DNA from: Cohnella luojiensis
Lineage (GTDB): Bacteria > Bacillota > Bacilli > Paenibacillales > Paenibacillaceae
Direction of reading: 5' to 3'
Assembly: GCF_004564235.1 (NCBI RefSeq)
Contig: NZ_SOMN01000023.1
Location: 1-64,000 of the forward strand
DNA length: 64,000 nucleotides
Part shown: one piece after another, positions 36,698-46,883 of the stretch
Position numbering within the stretch: position 1 is the stretch's first letter
How the letters are laid out: every line of letters begins with the position of its first letter
Notes under the pieces: generated by a model
What the model saw: the letters and a program-made list of their open reading frames with translations, nothing else
Databases searched by the model: none
Told to the model about the DNA's origin: nothing
Program-made: the position numbers and the translations under genes

Positions 36698-38686
36698 TTA
36701 ACCTCTGCCTGCCGCCTCCGCTTTCATAATGAAGCTTGCATAGGGCGGCAGTCGTGTTCCCCGGAAGCTTTTCTCTTCAGGAGTATGGTTAAGAACGAAC
36801 CAATATTCCGATCCGCGGGCATACACTTCGACGCCCGGTTCACTTTCAATATGACAGATCTCCCTAGCGTTGACAATGGTTTGCGCCAACGCATCCAGTA
36901 CGTCTTCCGCCAGTCCCCCGCCCACGTAGTAGACGTCGCCTTGACCGTAGGAATTGCGCGTGACGGCCGCTTCCGAGAAGAAGGGATCCTCATAGCGATA
37001 GAGAACATCCGCGGTCGTCGGCAGGAGCAGATCGCGCCATACCTCGCATGAAGAGCGAGCCGGCCATTCGGCAGCGGGCGGAGAAGCTTGCGAAGCGCCG
37101 GCTTCCCGGACGATCGGAACCGATCTGCCGATCGATAACGCTTCGGAGGCTTCTACCCTCACGCCGCAAAGCGTCGCAACCGTTCCCGGGAAAGGGCGCC
37201 CGAAATAAACGTTGTTGTTCTTATCCCTCAAGCCCGTCCGGAACGAGAACACGACGGTTCCGCCGGCTGCGGCGAATGCTTCCAACCGTCCGGCCAACCG
37301 TTCGTCCACAATCTGCAACGCCGGAATCAACAGCACCTTATAACCCGCCTCGGAGAAATCCCGGTTCGCGGGAATGACGTCGATCGCGCAATTCAAGCGA
37401 AAGAAAGGATCGTATAAGCGAAGCAGCTCGTTCGTGAAATCGAACGCCTCGCTCTGCCGTTGGGAACGCCACGACCAGACGTTGTCGTAATCGTATAAGA
37501 CCGCGACCTCGGCCTTGATCTCTGTTTGCAACAAATCCGCGTAAGGGGCGATTTCCGTGAATACGGATTGCGCTTCCTTGTATTTACGCCCTTGCTGGTT
37601 ATCGTGATCGACGATGCCCAGGCAGAATTGCTCCGCCCCGCGGTTCATCGACCGCCAGCAAAAGTAGAGCATGTCCGAACAACCGTGCGCGAACGCTTGG
37701 AACGACCACATCTTCGCTTGATTTGGACGCGGAAGATATCCGATGACGTCATGGCCTTGCGCGCCCATCAACTCTTCGACGATCCAGAAATTTTTGCCTT
37801 TCAGCCCGCGGTTGAAATCGTGACCCAAGGCAATAGCCGCAGGTGTAATCGGCTCGGCGAGCCCTCCCCATACCGGATAATTGTCGTAGGAGACGAAGTC
37901 GAGCGCTTCCGCCTGCTCCGCGTGGTCGAACCATTTGCCGAAGAAGCCCCCCGACACGTTCGTCGTTACCGTCTGGTGCTCGCCTTTGCTAGCGCGGACG
38001 ATTGCAGCCATCTCTTCGGCATAGCCGTTCACGGACCGCGAACGGAATCGCGCCCAGTCCAATTGCAACGACGGATTGTGCGTCGTGATCGTCTTCTTCG
38101 GAATCGGTATTTCATCGAACCCGTTATAGGTCTGTCCCCAGAAAATCGTTCCGTAAGTCTCGTTCAACGCGTCGATGTCGATATATTTGTCTTGAAGGAA
38201 TTTTTGAAACGCCGAGTGGCATTGACCGCAATAACACATGTCGCTGCCTTCGTGACCGAGTTCGTTGTCGATCTGCCAGGATATGATGGATGGCTCCGAG
38301 CGGTAATGCTCCACCAGCTTACGGGTGATGCGCCCGCTATATTCGCGGTATTCCGCCGAGTTGAAGCAATATTGGCGGCGACCGCCGAATACCCGGACGC
38401 TCCCGTTCTCATCCTCGGAGAGGATGGTTGGATGCTTCTTCGCCAGCCATGCGGGAAAAGTGGCGGTCGGCGTGCCGAACATGACCGCAAGGCCTTTCTC
38501 CTTCGCCCGGCGAACGATTTCGTTGAAGAAGGAGAAATCGAATTCTCCTTCCCGCGGTTCCATCCGATGCCAAGCGAACTCGCCGATGCGCACTATGTTC
38601 GCGCCGAGCCGCGCAATGCCTTCCAAATCCTCTTCCACCAGCTCTTCGGGCCAATAATCCGGATAGTAATCTACGCCTAAATACAT
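36698..38686 (-). CDS. GH42 beta-galactosidase
   Basis: 662 residues, standard length for glycoside hydrolase family 42. The acid/base Glu142 is in WQIDNELGHE and the likely nucleophile is Glu304 in WIVEELMG. The zinc-site cysteines Cys107, Cys151, Cys153 and Cys156 (CYCGQC) are all present. No signal peptide, so it acts in the cytoplasm on imported galacto-oligosaccharides. It follows the second permease gene and precedes its LacI regulator. Equivalent to GanA/BgaB enzymes, but the exact substrate is not set by sequence. Confidence 0.95.
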   Translation of the reverse strand: MYLGVDYYPDYWPEELVEEDLEGIARLGANIVRIGEFAWHRMEPREGEFDFSFFNEIVRRAKEKGLAVMFGTPTATFPAWLAKKHPTILSEDENGSVRVFGGRRQYCFNSAEYREYSGRITRKLVEHYRSEPSIISWQIDNELGHEGSDMCYCGQCHSAFQKFLQDKYIDIDALNETYGTIFWGQTYNGFDEIPIPKKTITTHNPSLQLDWARFRSRSVNGYAEEMAAIVRASKGEHQTVTTNVSGGFFGKWFDHAEQAEALDFVSYDNYPVWGGLAEPITPAAIALGHDFNRGLKGKNFWIVEELMGAQGHDVIGYLPRPNQAKMWSFQAFAHGCSDMLYFCWRSMNRGAEQFCLGIVDHDNQQGRKYKEAQSVFTEIAPYADLLQTEIKAEVAVLYDYDNVWSWRSQRQSEAFDFTNELLRLYDPFFRLNCAIDVIPANRDFSEAGYKVLLIPALQIVDERLAGRLEAFAAAGGTVVFSFRTGLRDKNNNVYFGRPFPGTVATLCGVRVEASEALSIGRSVPIVREAGASQASPPAAEWPARSSCEVWRDLLLPTTADVLYRYEDPFFSEAAVTRNSYGQGDVYYVGGGLAEDVLDALAQTIVNAREICHIESEPGVEVYARGSEYWFVLNHTPEEKSFRGTRLPPYASFIMKAEAAGRG

Positions 38687-38709
38687 GATGTGTCTCTCCC
38701 TCTAACCGG

Positions 38710-39534
38710 TTATTCTTTAACGGAGCTGCCCAGCATGCCGGATATGAAATGCTTCTGCAACAGCAGGAAAAACAAGATGATAGGTCCGGTCGCCAGCGTG
38801 ACGCCGGCCATAACCTGCCCGTAATCTATTCGCGATAGCCCGAACAAGCTCGATAATGCGACGGGTAACGTGTACATTTCTTTGGTCTGTGCCGCAATGA
38901 GCGGCCACAGGAAGCTATTCCACTGAAACATGAACAGGAAGATCGCAGTGGCCGCGAGCGCCGGCTTCACCGAAGGCAGAATGATGCGCGTAAACAAGCC
39001 CGCCTCGCTTACGCCGTCGATTCGGCCCGCTTCCATCATCGCGTCCGGAACGGCCAGCATATTTTGCCGCATAAGGAAGATCGCGAACGGATAAGCCAGG
39101 TTGGGCACGATCAGCGCTTGATACGTGTTCAGCCAACCCCATGCCGCCATCATTTTGAACAAGGGAATAACGAGCGCATGGTACGGAACCATCATCGATA
39201 ACAAGAATACGGCAAACAGGACGTTACGGCCTTTGAACCGGAACTTGGCGAAAGCGTACCCCGCCATCGTGCAGATCGTCAGGCTGAGCGCCGTGTAGAC
39301 GATGACGACGAAGAGCGAATTGCCCATGACCCGCCAGATACCGATCGTGTCGTTCAGGTTCGAGAGGTTCTCGATGAACTTGCCGCCCGGCAATAGCACC
39401 GGAGGTTTGGAGAACACTTTCCCGCTTTCATTGGTGGAGGCGATTGCCGCCCAGTAAAAAGGAAACAGCGATACGATGGCACCGATTAACAAGCCTACGA
39501 ATAGAAACAGCGAGGTTATCCGATTGGTTTTCAT
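38710..39534 (-). CDS. Sugar ABC transporter permease (MalG/GanQ type)
   Basis: 274 residues from the ATG one base after the stop of the previous gene; an ATG three codons earlier overlaps that gene but leaves no room for a ribosome site, while GGGGGA lies 8-9 nt before this one. Six membrane helices and the EAA-type loop (MMEAGRIDGVSEAGLFTRI) are present. Partner of the next upstream permease in a CUT1 importer that feeds the beta-galactosidase. Confidence 0.9.
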   Translation of the reverse strand: MKTNRITSLFLFVGLLIGAIVSLFPFYWAAIASTNESGKVFSKPPVLLPGGKFIENLSNLNDTIGIWRVMGNSLFVVIVYTALSLTICTMAGYAFAKFRFKGRNVLFAVFLLSMMVPYHALVIPLFKMMAAWGWLNTYQALIVPNLAYPFAIFLMRQNMLAVPDAMMEAGRIDGVSEAGLFTRIILPSVKPALAATAIFLFMFQWNSFLWPLIAAQTKEMYTLPVALSSLFGLSRIDYGQVMAGVTLATGPIILFFLLLQKHFISGMLGSSVKE

Positions 39535-39535
39535 T

Positions 39536-40384
39536 TTACTCATCCCCCGTCAGCTTGAATTGCACGAACGATAGGATGGCGATCAACAACACGATGACGT
39601 AAGCCAACGTAGAGGCATATCCGAAATCGTAGTAACGGAAGCCGGTCTGATACAGATACATCCCGATGGATAACGTCGCGTCGCTCGGACCGCCTTTGGT
39701 CAACGTATACGGCTCGTCGAAAAGCTGGAGTGTTCCGATCGTCGACAGGATTGCCGTGAACAGGATGACCGGCTTAAGCTGCGGCACGGTCACGGTGAAA
39801 AACTGCCTCAGCTTGCTCGCGCCGTCCAAGCTTGCCGCCTCGTAGAGCGATTCCGGAATGTTCTGCATGGCCGCCAAGTAGATGACCATATTATAGCCGG
39901 CCCATCGCCAGGTTATGGCAAGAATGAGCGCCGCCTTTGCCCATAGAGGGTGAGATAGCCAAGGAACGCCGTTCAAACCGATCGCTTGCAGCGCTTGATT
40001 GATTAAGCCGTCGCCCATGAGCATGATCGAGAAAATAATCGAATACGCGACGAGCGAGGTGACCGCCGGCATGAAGAACGAAACACGGAACAAACCTTTG
40101 AAACTTTTGGCTGTATTTAAGAAAGTCGCCAGCACGATGCTGATCGTCAGCATGAGCGGCACTTGGATAATCAATATCACGAAAGTATTCTTAAGAGCCG
40201 TCCAGAAAATCTCGTCTTGAAACAACCGCCGGTAATTGTCGAGCCCCGCGAACTCGAACTCTCCGCCTACGCTCGTCTGAAAGCTCAGCAAGAAGGAGTA
40301 GAGAATGGGATAAACCATGAATACGGCAAATAAGACGATTGCCGGCGTTAAAAATAAATAAGGCACGTAAGACTTTGTTCTCAT
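39536..40384 (-). CDS. Sugar ABC transporter permease (MalF/GanP type)
   Basis: 282 residues, six membrane helices, EAA loop YEAASLDGASKLRQFFTV. GGGAGGG lies before the ATG. It is the second gene after the binding protein and is coupled to the next permease by adjacent stop and start codons. Confidence 0.9.
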   Translation of the reverse strand: MRTKSYVPYLFLTPAIVLFAVFMVYPILYSFLLSFQTSVGGEFEFAGLDNYRRLFQDEIFWTALKNTFVILIIQVPLMLTISIVLATFLNTAKSFKGLFRVSFFMPAVTSLVAYSIIFSIMLMGDGLINQALQAIGLNGVPWLSHPLWAKAALILAITWRWAGYNMVIYLAAMQNIPESLYEAASLDGASKLRQFFTVTVPQLKPVILFTAILSTIGTLQLFDEPYTLTKGGPSDATLSIGMYLYQTGFRYYDFGYASTLAYVIVLLIAILSFVQFKLTGDE

Positions 40385-40465
40385 GACTTGCCCTCCCTGG
40401 TGAAATAGAAAAAGAGCGAGAGATTCGGGCCTGCGCCCGAATCTCCCGAACCTCTTCGTAAGTCT

Positions 40466-41788
40466 TTAACCGTTGTTTACCGCACGTTTCGTCCGATCCG
40501 CCAATCTTTCCGCCGCCTCTTTCAGCGCTTTGGCCGGATCTTTGTCCATGAATACGTGCGCTTGCGCTTTGACCGCCTCGTCCATCGCCATCGCGTAGTC
40601 CTTCGTGTAGTACGGCGTCGGAATGTTAGCCATCTCGTCGCCGAACAGCTTCCAGATCTTCTGTCCGCCGAAGAATTCGTTGTCGGCTTGGAATGCCGGT
40701 TCGCTGTATGTGCTTTGCAGCGAAGGGAACAGTCCGAACTTCTCCATCGCTACCGCTTGTACCGCGCTCGTCGTGGAGAAGTACTCCATGAAGCCGTACG
40801 CCGCGTCTACGCGCTCGGAATCCGCGTTGAGCATCCAACTGCTTCCGCCTAGATTAGCCGCTCGGTTGCCGCCTTTCTCGAACGCAGGCAACAGGAACAC
40901 TCCCCATTTGCCTTTCGTGTCCTTCGCTTGGTCAATGATCGTGCCGTAATACCATGCGCCGAACGGAATCGTAGCGACGGAACCGTCGACGGTAGCCGAT
41001 ACGATGCCGTCCCAGCCGTTAACGTCCTTCACGAGGTCCGCGTCGCCAAATTTCTTAAGCGTGGCCATCGCTTGAACGACTTTAGGGTTGTTAAAATCGA
41101 TGTTGCCGTCTTTGTCGAAGTAATACACGCCGAGCTCGTTCATCATCATGCGGAAGTTGGCGTCGTCCTTGAACTTATCCGCGGGAAGCGCGTAAGCGCC
41201 CGTCTTGCTCTTGATCGTCTGGCCGGCGGCTAGGAAATCGTCCCAAGTCTCGATTTTCGTCGCGTCTACTCCGGCTTTCTCGAAGATGTCCTTGCGGTAG
41301 AACATGCCCGTCGGGCCCGCATCGAACGGGAAGGCGTAGAACTTGCCGTCTTTGCTCGTCAATTCTTTCTTGAAGGCAGGGAATTGGTCGGCTTTGGCGT
41401 CGAAGCCTTTGTCGGACAAATTCTGGAACCCTTTCGGGAACGCTTCGAGGTAACCTTGGATGCGATCGTCTTCGACGAGCACGATATCCGGAAGTCCGGA
41501 TCCGCCGGCCGCAAGACCGGTGGATAATTTATCGTATACGTCCAAGCGGCCGATATCTTCGACTTTGATGCTCACGTTCGGGTGATCCTTCTGGTACATC
41601 GTCATCGCTTCATTCAGCGCGCCGACGTTCACGTTCCACGCCCATGCGGTCAATTCGACTTTCTCTACGTTATTGTCGCCAGTTCCCGGAGTAGCCGCAG
41701 GCTGATTATTGTTGTTCGCACCCCCACAAGCGGTTGCAATCAACGAAATTCCGAGCATTACAGTAGATAGCTTCATCCATTTCGACAT
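40466..41788 (-). CDS. Sugar-binding lipoprotein of the galactoside-type importer
   Basis: 440 residues. Lipoprotein signal with Cys21 (LIATAC), a short Gly/Asn/Pro linker, then a CUT1 binding-protein fold (LTAWAWNVNVGALNEAM; the WYYGTIID segment and DKDPAKALKEAAERL end are typical). It heads the operon binding protein, two permeases, GH42 enzyme and LacI regulator. The ATG has GGGGAG. The dedicated ATPase is missing, as in the first sugar locus. Confidence 0.92.
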   Translation of the reverse strand: MSKWMKLSTVMLGISLIATACGGANNNNQPAATPGTGDNNVEKVELTAWAWNVNVGALNEAMTMYQKDHPNVSIKVEDIGRLDVYDKLSTGLAAGGSGLPDIVLVEDDRIQGYLEAFPKGFQNLSDKGFDAKADQFPAFKKELTSKDGKFYAFPFDAGPTGMFYRKDIFEKAGVDATKIETWDDFLAAGQTIKSKTGAYALPADKFKDDANFRMMMNELGVYYFDKDGNIDFNNPKVVQAMATLKKFGDADLVKDVNGWDGIVSATVDGSVATIPFGAWYYGTIIDQAKDTKGKWGVFLLPAFEKGGNRAANLGGSSWMLNADSERVDAAYGFMEYFSTTSAVQAVAMEKFGLFPSLQSTYSEPAFQADNEFFGGQKIWKLFGDEMANIPTPYYTKDYAMAMDEAVKAQAHVFMDKDPAKALKEAAERLADRTKRAVNNG

Positions 41789-41857
41789 TTTAAAGCTCCC
41801 CTTTTAATAAAATTTTACCTTTTTTCTCTTTGTGCCTTTGAACAAGTGCCATTCAAC

Positions 41858-41872
41858 TTGAAAGCGTTTGCT
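41858..41872. promoter_or_regulatory. cre / LacI-type operator before the galactoside operon
   Basis: TTGAAAGCGTTTGCT fits the catabolite-response consensus WTGNAANCGNWNNCW at each defined position and is also a LacI-family half-palindrome around GCGTTT. It lies just downstream of the promoter at 41883-41911, in the position for a repressor. It could serve CcpA, the local LacI protein, or both. Confidence 0.6.
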
Positions 41873-41882
41873 GACAATCATT

Positions 41883-41911
41883 ATCTTACTCATTTTTTTA
41901 CTAAAAATCAA
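41883..41911 (-). promoter_or_regulatory. Promoter of the galactoside operon
   Basis: On the minus strand: TTGATT, a 17-bp spacer and TAAGAT, within an AT-rich tract about 95 nt before the binding-protein start, with the operator directly downstream. Confidence 0.6.
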
Positions 41912-42066
41912 TCGTTATTTTACTAAAAATTTTTCCAATTACGGTTTTCAAATTTTATTACTGCCTATTCCTTGCCTTAAAAGGGAGCTCGAGTCCATCT
42001 GAATACATCCATATGTTTCCCCAAAAATCGAAAACAACATGTTTTTATGCCCGAATCGCGCAAAAA

Positions 42067-42102
42067 AAGACCGCTAAGGAAACATTCTTCCCTGGCGGTC
42101 TT
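42067..42102 (-). terminator. Second terminator after secG
   Basis: AAGACCGC paired with GCGGTCTT with a further inner helix (AGGGAA/TTTCCT), followed by a run of seven T residues on the minus strand. It is a back-up to the hairpin at 42133-42152 and closes the secG transcript before the galactoside promoter. Confidence 0.75.
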
Positions 42103-42132
42103 CAACGGTCTCTATGGACTTATAAAAAAAGA

Positions 42133-42152
42133 CAGGAAGCTCGCGCTTCCTG
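42133..42152 (-). terminator. secG terminator
   Basis: CAGGAAGC paired with GCTTCCTG around TCGC, then TCTTTTTTT on the minus strand, 15 nt after the secG stop codon. Confidence 0.88.
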
Positions 42153-42166
42153 CCCGTTCTCGATTA

Positions 42167-42403
42167 TTAGTTCTTAACGAAATAAGCGACTACCAAAGAA
42201 AGGATAAAGAAACCAACCGCTAAACCGATCGTCAGGCGTTGCAGGAAAAGGTCGATTCCACGAGCCTTCTGCTTGCCGAACAAGTGCTCAGCTCCACCGG
42301 AGATAGCGCCCGACAAACCTGCGCTCTTACCGCGTTGAAGCAGAACGACCGCAATCAGTCCCAGCGAGAATATAACCAGAATTATTTTAAGAACGACGTC
42401 CAT
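42167..42403 (-). CDS. secG: Preprotein translocase subunit SecG
   Basis: 78 residues: two membrane helices joined by the conserved loop [29 protein letters not shown]. SecG helps the SecYEG channel. GGGAGGTG precedes the ATG. In many bacilli secG is followed by rnr and smpB; here two terminators and about 10 kb of sugar and glycerol genes come first. Confidence 0.96.
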   Translation of the reverse strand: MDVVLKIILVIFSLGLIAVVLLQRGKSAGLSGAISGGAEHLFGKQKARGIDLFLQRLTIGLAVGFFILSLVVAYFVKN

Positions 42404-42546
42404 CGCTTACACCTCCCAAATCCTAACTCACCCGGCATGCCATCTTGGACGGCTTTCCGAAAACAGTATTCTTATATTAACATACCGCCCGGCAAGTTGA
42501 CAACCTTAACTATTTTCTGTTTTCTGCGAGACAATGGGACTTCCGA

Positions 42547-43731
42547 TCAGAAAAAGTCCATCAAATGCGTCGTCCGTTCCGGAATCCTCCGTTCCAACTG
42601 CGCCGCATCCTCCGTGGAACCGCCGCTGATCCGTCCGACTTCCCGTAACAAGGACGGCTTCCGATTGCCGATCAGCATCGCCGTCAGCGTTTGAATGTCG
42701 CATTTCAATCCACCGCTGCTCTCGGCCGCAATCCCTTCCAATCTCTCCAATCTACCCTCGCCACTCGCGCTCAACATCAGCCTAAACGCCCCATTGTTCC
42801 ACGGCGCATGCGCGTCCGACAGAGTCAGCACGACAGCTTCCTCCCGCTCCCCCGGCATCCATGGGTACTGCTTAACGAATGCTTCCGCGTCCACGATGCG
42901 AGACATGAAATACGGGATGACTTCCTGCTTGATCCGAGGATCGGCTAACAGGAACGGAAGCGGATCGTCGATGGCCGTGATCGTCGTTACTTCCGCAACC
43001 ATAGAGTCGTGGTTGCCGACGAACGTCCATAACCCTACGCGGGATGTTTCGCTTGTGCTCGCCCAATCCTGAATCGTCAGCATGTTGCCCTCGACTTGAT
43101 AGAACACGTATCCCTCGGCAACATCGTGCTCGTTATAATAAACAGCCACTTGGCCGCCCTTCGTCAGGATTCGGTTCTCCCACCAGTCCTTCTCCCGAAC
43201 TAGCGTCCCGCTATAGCGCGAGGCGTAAGCCGAATAAATACCGTTCAACACCTCGATATCCGGTTTCGCCATGCGTTTCACCTGTCCGGGAGTTTGCGTG
43301 CGGGGCGGAAGCTGGCGCGTCTCGATCGTGTACTTCTTGCGCTCGACCGTCATCTCATAACCGTATCTGCGGTAAAAAGAAAAGGAAAAAGGGTGCAGCA
43401 TACTGACGGTTTGCCCATTGTTCTTCATCGTCTCAAGGGCGCGAACGAGCAACTGATTTACGCAGCCCTGCCTTCTTGCTTCCGGCCAAGTCGCGACTCC
43501 GGCAATCCCGCCCATCGCGAACGATTTGCCTTGAATCCAAGTTTCCAATGGCAGCAGCAATAACGCCGACAGCAGACGGCCATTTTCATCGAATGCGCCC
43601 CAATCTTGCTCAGGTCGGAACGTAAGACGCTTGGACTCCTTCTGCTCCGGCGTTAAACGATATTGAAAGGCGAATTGTGATAATGCCGTTCGTTCCTCGA
43701 AATCATCTTCTCGCAGCTGTCTGATTTCCAT
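42547..43731 (-). CDS. Eis-type GNAT family N-acetyltransferase
   Basis: 394 residues from the ATG at 43731 (MEIRQLREDDF is the typical N-terminus; the frame extends 23 codons upstream). The acetyl-CoA site is GIAGVATWPEARRQG, and the two-GNAT plus SCP2-like layout and the C-terminal Phe (MDFF) match Eis enzymes, whose terminal carboxylate is catalytic. Eis proteins acetylate amines such as aminoglycosides or polyamines. No partner gene is adjacent. Confidence 0.85.
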   Translation of the reverse strand: MEIRQLREDDFEERTALSQFAFQYRLTPEQKESKRLTFRPEQDWGAFDENGRLLSALLLLPLETWIQGKSFAMGGIAGVATWPEARRQGCVNQLLVRALETMKNNGQTVSMLHPFSFSFYRRYGYEMTVERKKYTIETRQLPPRTQTPGQVKRMAKPDIEVLNGIYSAYASRYSGTLVREKDWWENRILTKGGQVAVYYNEHDVAEGYVFYQVEGNMLTIQDWASTSETSRVGLWTFVGNHDSMVAEVTTITAIDDPLPFLLADPRIKQEVIPYFMSRIVDAEAFVKQYPWMPGEREEAVVLTLSDAHAPWNNGAFRLMLSASGEGRLERLEGIAAESSGGLKCDIQTLTAMLIGNRKPSLLREVGRISGGSTEDAAQLERRIPERTTHLMDFF

Positions 43732-43865
43732 GCCCGCACCGTCCTCTTCCCTTTTTTCCGCAAGCATAAACAGCTGTCGCCGTCCTTGGGATGGCGACAC
43801 AGGTTTATGTCGGAGACGATTCAGAAATGGATAGCGAAATTTAATACATTCTGAATCGTGTAAAA

Positions 43866-43887
43866 AAGCCCGGCTTCCGCCGAGCTT
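43866..43887 (-). terminator. Terminator after the isomerase gene
   Basis: AAGCTCGGC paired with GCCGGGCTT around GGAA, then TTTT on the minus strand, 15 nt after the stop codon. Confidence 0.8.
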
Positions 43888-43901
43888 CCGCGTTTATTCC
43901 A

Positions 43902-44666
43902 TTATAACCAGCCGCGTTCCTTAAACCAAGCGTAATTCAGCTTCGCGCTCTCGAGCGAGGATACGTCATAATGCTCTTGCTCGATGATGACGTATTCTAC
44001 GCCGGATGCTTCGCAAGCGGCCAACGCTGAATCCCAATCCACCGTACCTTTGCCGATCTCGGTATCGTTGCCGTCCGCTTTGAAGTCCTTCGCGTGAACG
44101 ACGGGAAGGCGACCCGCGTACTTTTTCACGTATTCGGCAGGGTCTTGACCCGCTACCTTCACCCATCCCAGATCGAATTCCGCGAACAACAGGTCTGACG
44201 GAATGCGGTCGAAAATATGATCAATGATGAGTTTGCCTTCGACGGGCTTGAACTCGAACGCATGGTTGTGGTAACCGAACTCTAGGCCGGATTCCTTAAC
44301 GATCTTCGCCGCTTGCTCCAAGTCGTCCGCCATTTTGTTCACTCCGGCTAACGTAGGGTTATCGCCTAACGGATAATAAGGAACGATAAAACGTTTCAAA
44401 CCAAGCTCCAATCCGTACTCGACTTGCTTCTTCAGATTATCCCAGATGGCAGGATCGCCGACGGTCAAGTTCACGTGCGCGGAAGGAGCGTTCAGGCCCG
44501 CGTCATCCAACGCTTTGCGAACTTCCTTGGCGGAATGGCCATAGTAACCTGCCAACTCCACGTTGCGGTAACCGATTTCGCCGATCTCCTTAATCGTTGT
44601 CAGGAAATTCTTCTCGCTGCGATCTCGAACGGAATATAACTGAATGCCCACTTGCGGTTTGCTCAT
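43902..44666 (-). CDS. Sugar phosphate isomerase/epimerase (xylose-isomerase-like TIM barrel)
   Basis: 254 residues from the ATG with GGGTGGGA upstream. The AP-endonuclease-2/IolE-type barrel is recognisable: VGIQLYSVRD, YRNVELAGYYG, LEFGYHNHAFEF, LFAEFDLGWVKVAG, VVHAKDFKADG and a metal-binding EQEHYD near the end. Family members isomerise or epimerise sugars and inosose-like compounds; the substrate here is unknown. It stands alone between terminators. Confidence 0.88.
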   Translation of the reverse strand: MSKPQVGIQLYSVRDRSEKNFLTTIKEIGEIGYRNVELAGYYGHSAKEVRKALDDAGLNAPSAHVNLTVGDPAIWDNLKKQVEYGLELGLKRFIVPYYPLGDNPTLAGVNKMADDLEQAAKIVKESGLEFGYHNHAFEFKPVEGKLIIDHIFDRIPSDLLFAEFDLGWVKVAGQDPAEYVKKYAGRLPVVHAKDFKADGNDTEIGKGTVDWDSALAACEASGVEYVIIEQEHYDVSSLESAKLNYAWFKERGWL

Positions 44667-44889
44667 TTTATTCCCACCCATCATTATGATTAGTTTCAAG
44701 TCTTCTCCACCCTATTATAGGCTTATGAATGCGTAATCACGATAAGGGTTTTTGTCCTCTTTGTATGCATTTTGGAGATTGCGGATTTCTATTTAATAAA
44801 ATGGAACAACTGGAACGGTTCACAAATATGCAATATGTGGTAGAATAAATACGAACCAGTGTTCTTACCATTCGCGAAGAAGGGGGATC

Positions 44890-45474
44890 ATGATGGGCAA
44901 AGTTATCCTGGACATCACGATGTCTTTGGACGGATTTATAGCGGGGCCGAATATCAGTTCTAAATTGCCTTTGGGAGAAGGCGGGCTTCGTCTCCATGAC
45001 TGGATATTCGGGGCCAAGACCGACAAGGACGACATGATCCTGCAAGAGCTAACGGAGACTTCAGGCGCGGTTATCCTTGGCAGGCGCACGTACGACGATG
45101 CGATAGAGGATGCCTGGGGAGGGGTCTCTCCCTTCCATGTGCCCGCCTTCGTCGTTTCCGGGGAAGAACCGGAAGAGGCCATAGGGGACTCATCGTTTAT
45201 CTTCGTTACGGACGGGATCGAGAGCACGATCCGGCAGGCCCAAGCCGTCGCGGGCGACAAGAACGTCTGGGTGATGGGCGGCGCTAATCTCGCGCAGCAA
45301 TACATAGAAGCCGGACTTCTCGACGAGATGCAGATTCACGTAGCGCCCGTTCTATTATGCAAGGGGACTCCATTGTTCAAGTATATCGGCATCGACCTTA
45401 TCGAACTCGAAAGCACCCGGGTGTTAGAGACCCCGGGCGCGATACATCTTAGATATCGCATCGTTAAACCTTAG
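44890..45474 (+). CDS. Dihydrofolate reductase family protein
   Basis: 194 residues of the RibD C-terminal/DHFR-like fold: VILDITMSLDGFIAGP at the start, GAVILGRRTYDDA, and NVWVMGGANLAQQYIEAGL for the nucleotide. Such proteins are NADPH-dependent reductases of unknown physiological role and are distinct from FolA. GAAGGGGGA precedes the ATG. Convergent with eno, sharing the terminator. Confidence 0.88.
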   Translation: MMGKVILDITMSLDGFIAGPNISSKLPLGEGGLRLHDWIFGAKTDKDDMILQELTETSGAVILGRRTYDDAIEDAWGGVSPFHVPAFVVSGEEPEEAIGDSSFIFVTDGIESTIRQAQAVAGDKNVWVMGGANLAQQYIEAGLLDEMQIHVAPVLLCKGTPLFKYIGIDLIELESTRVLETPGAIHLRYRIVKP

Positions 45475-45485
45475 CAACGTAAAAA

Positions 45486-45522
45486 AAGGACGGACCGTGC
45501 CTAAGCACAAGGGTCCGTCCTT
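45486..45522. terminator. Bidirectional terminator between the DHFR-like gene and eno
   Basis: GGACGGACC paired with GGTCCGTCC around a 15-nt loop. T-runs flank both sides (TTCTTG on plus, seven T residues on minus), so it ends both convergent transcripts. Confidence 0.88.
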
Positions 45523-45555
45523 CTTGTTGTTGTCGATTTCATGAGCGAGTGCGAA

Positions 45556-46878
<1,323 letters not shown>

Positions 46879-46883
46879 TTAAT

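Noticed and set aside
37526-38680. 384-residue plus-strand frame
   Set aside because: It is the complement of the GH42 beta-galactosidase gene; no family features.
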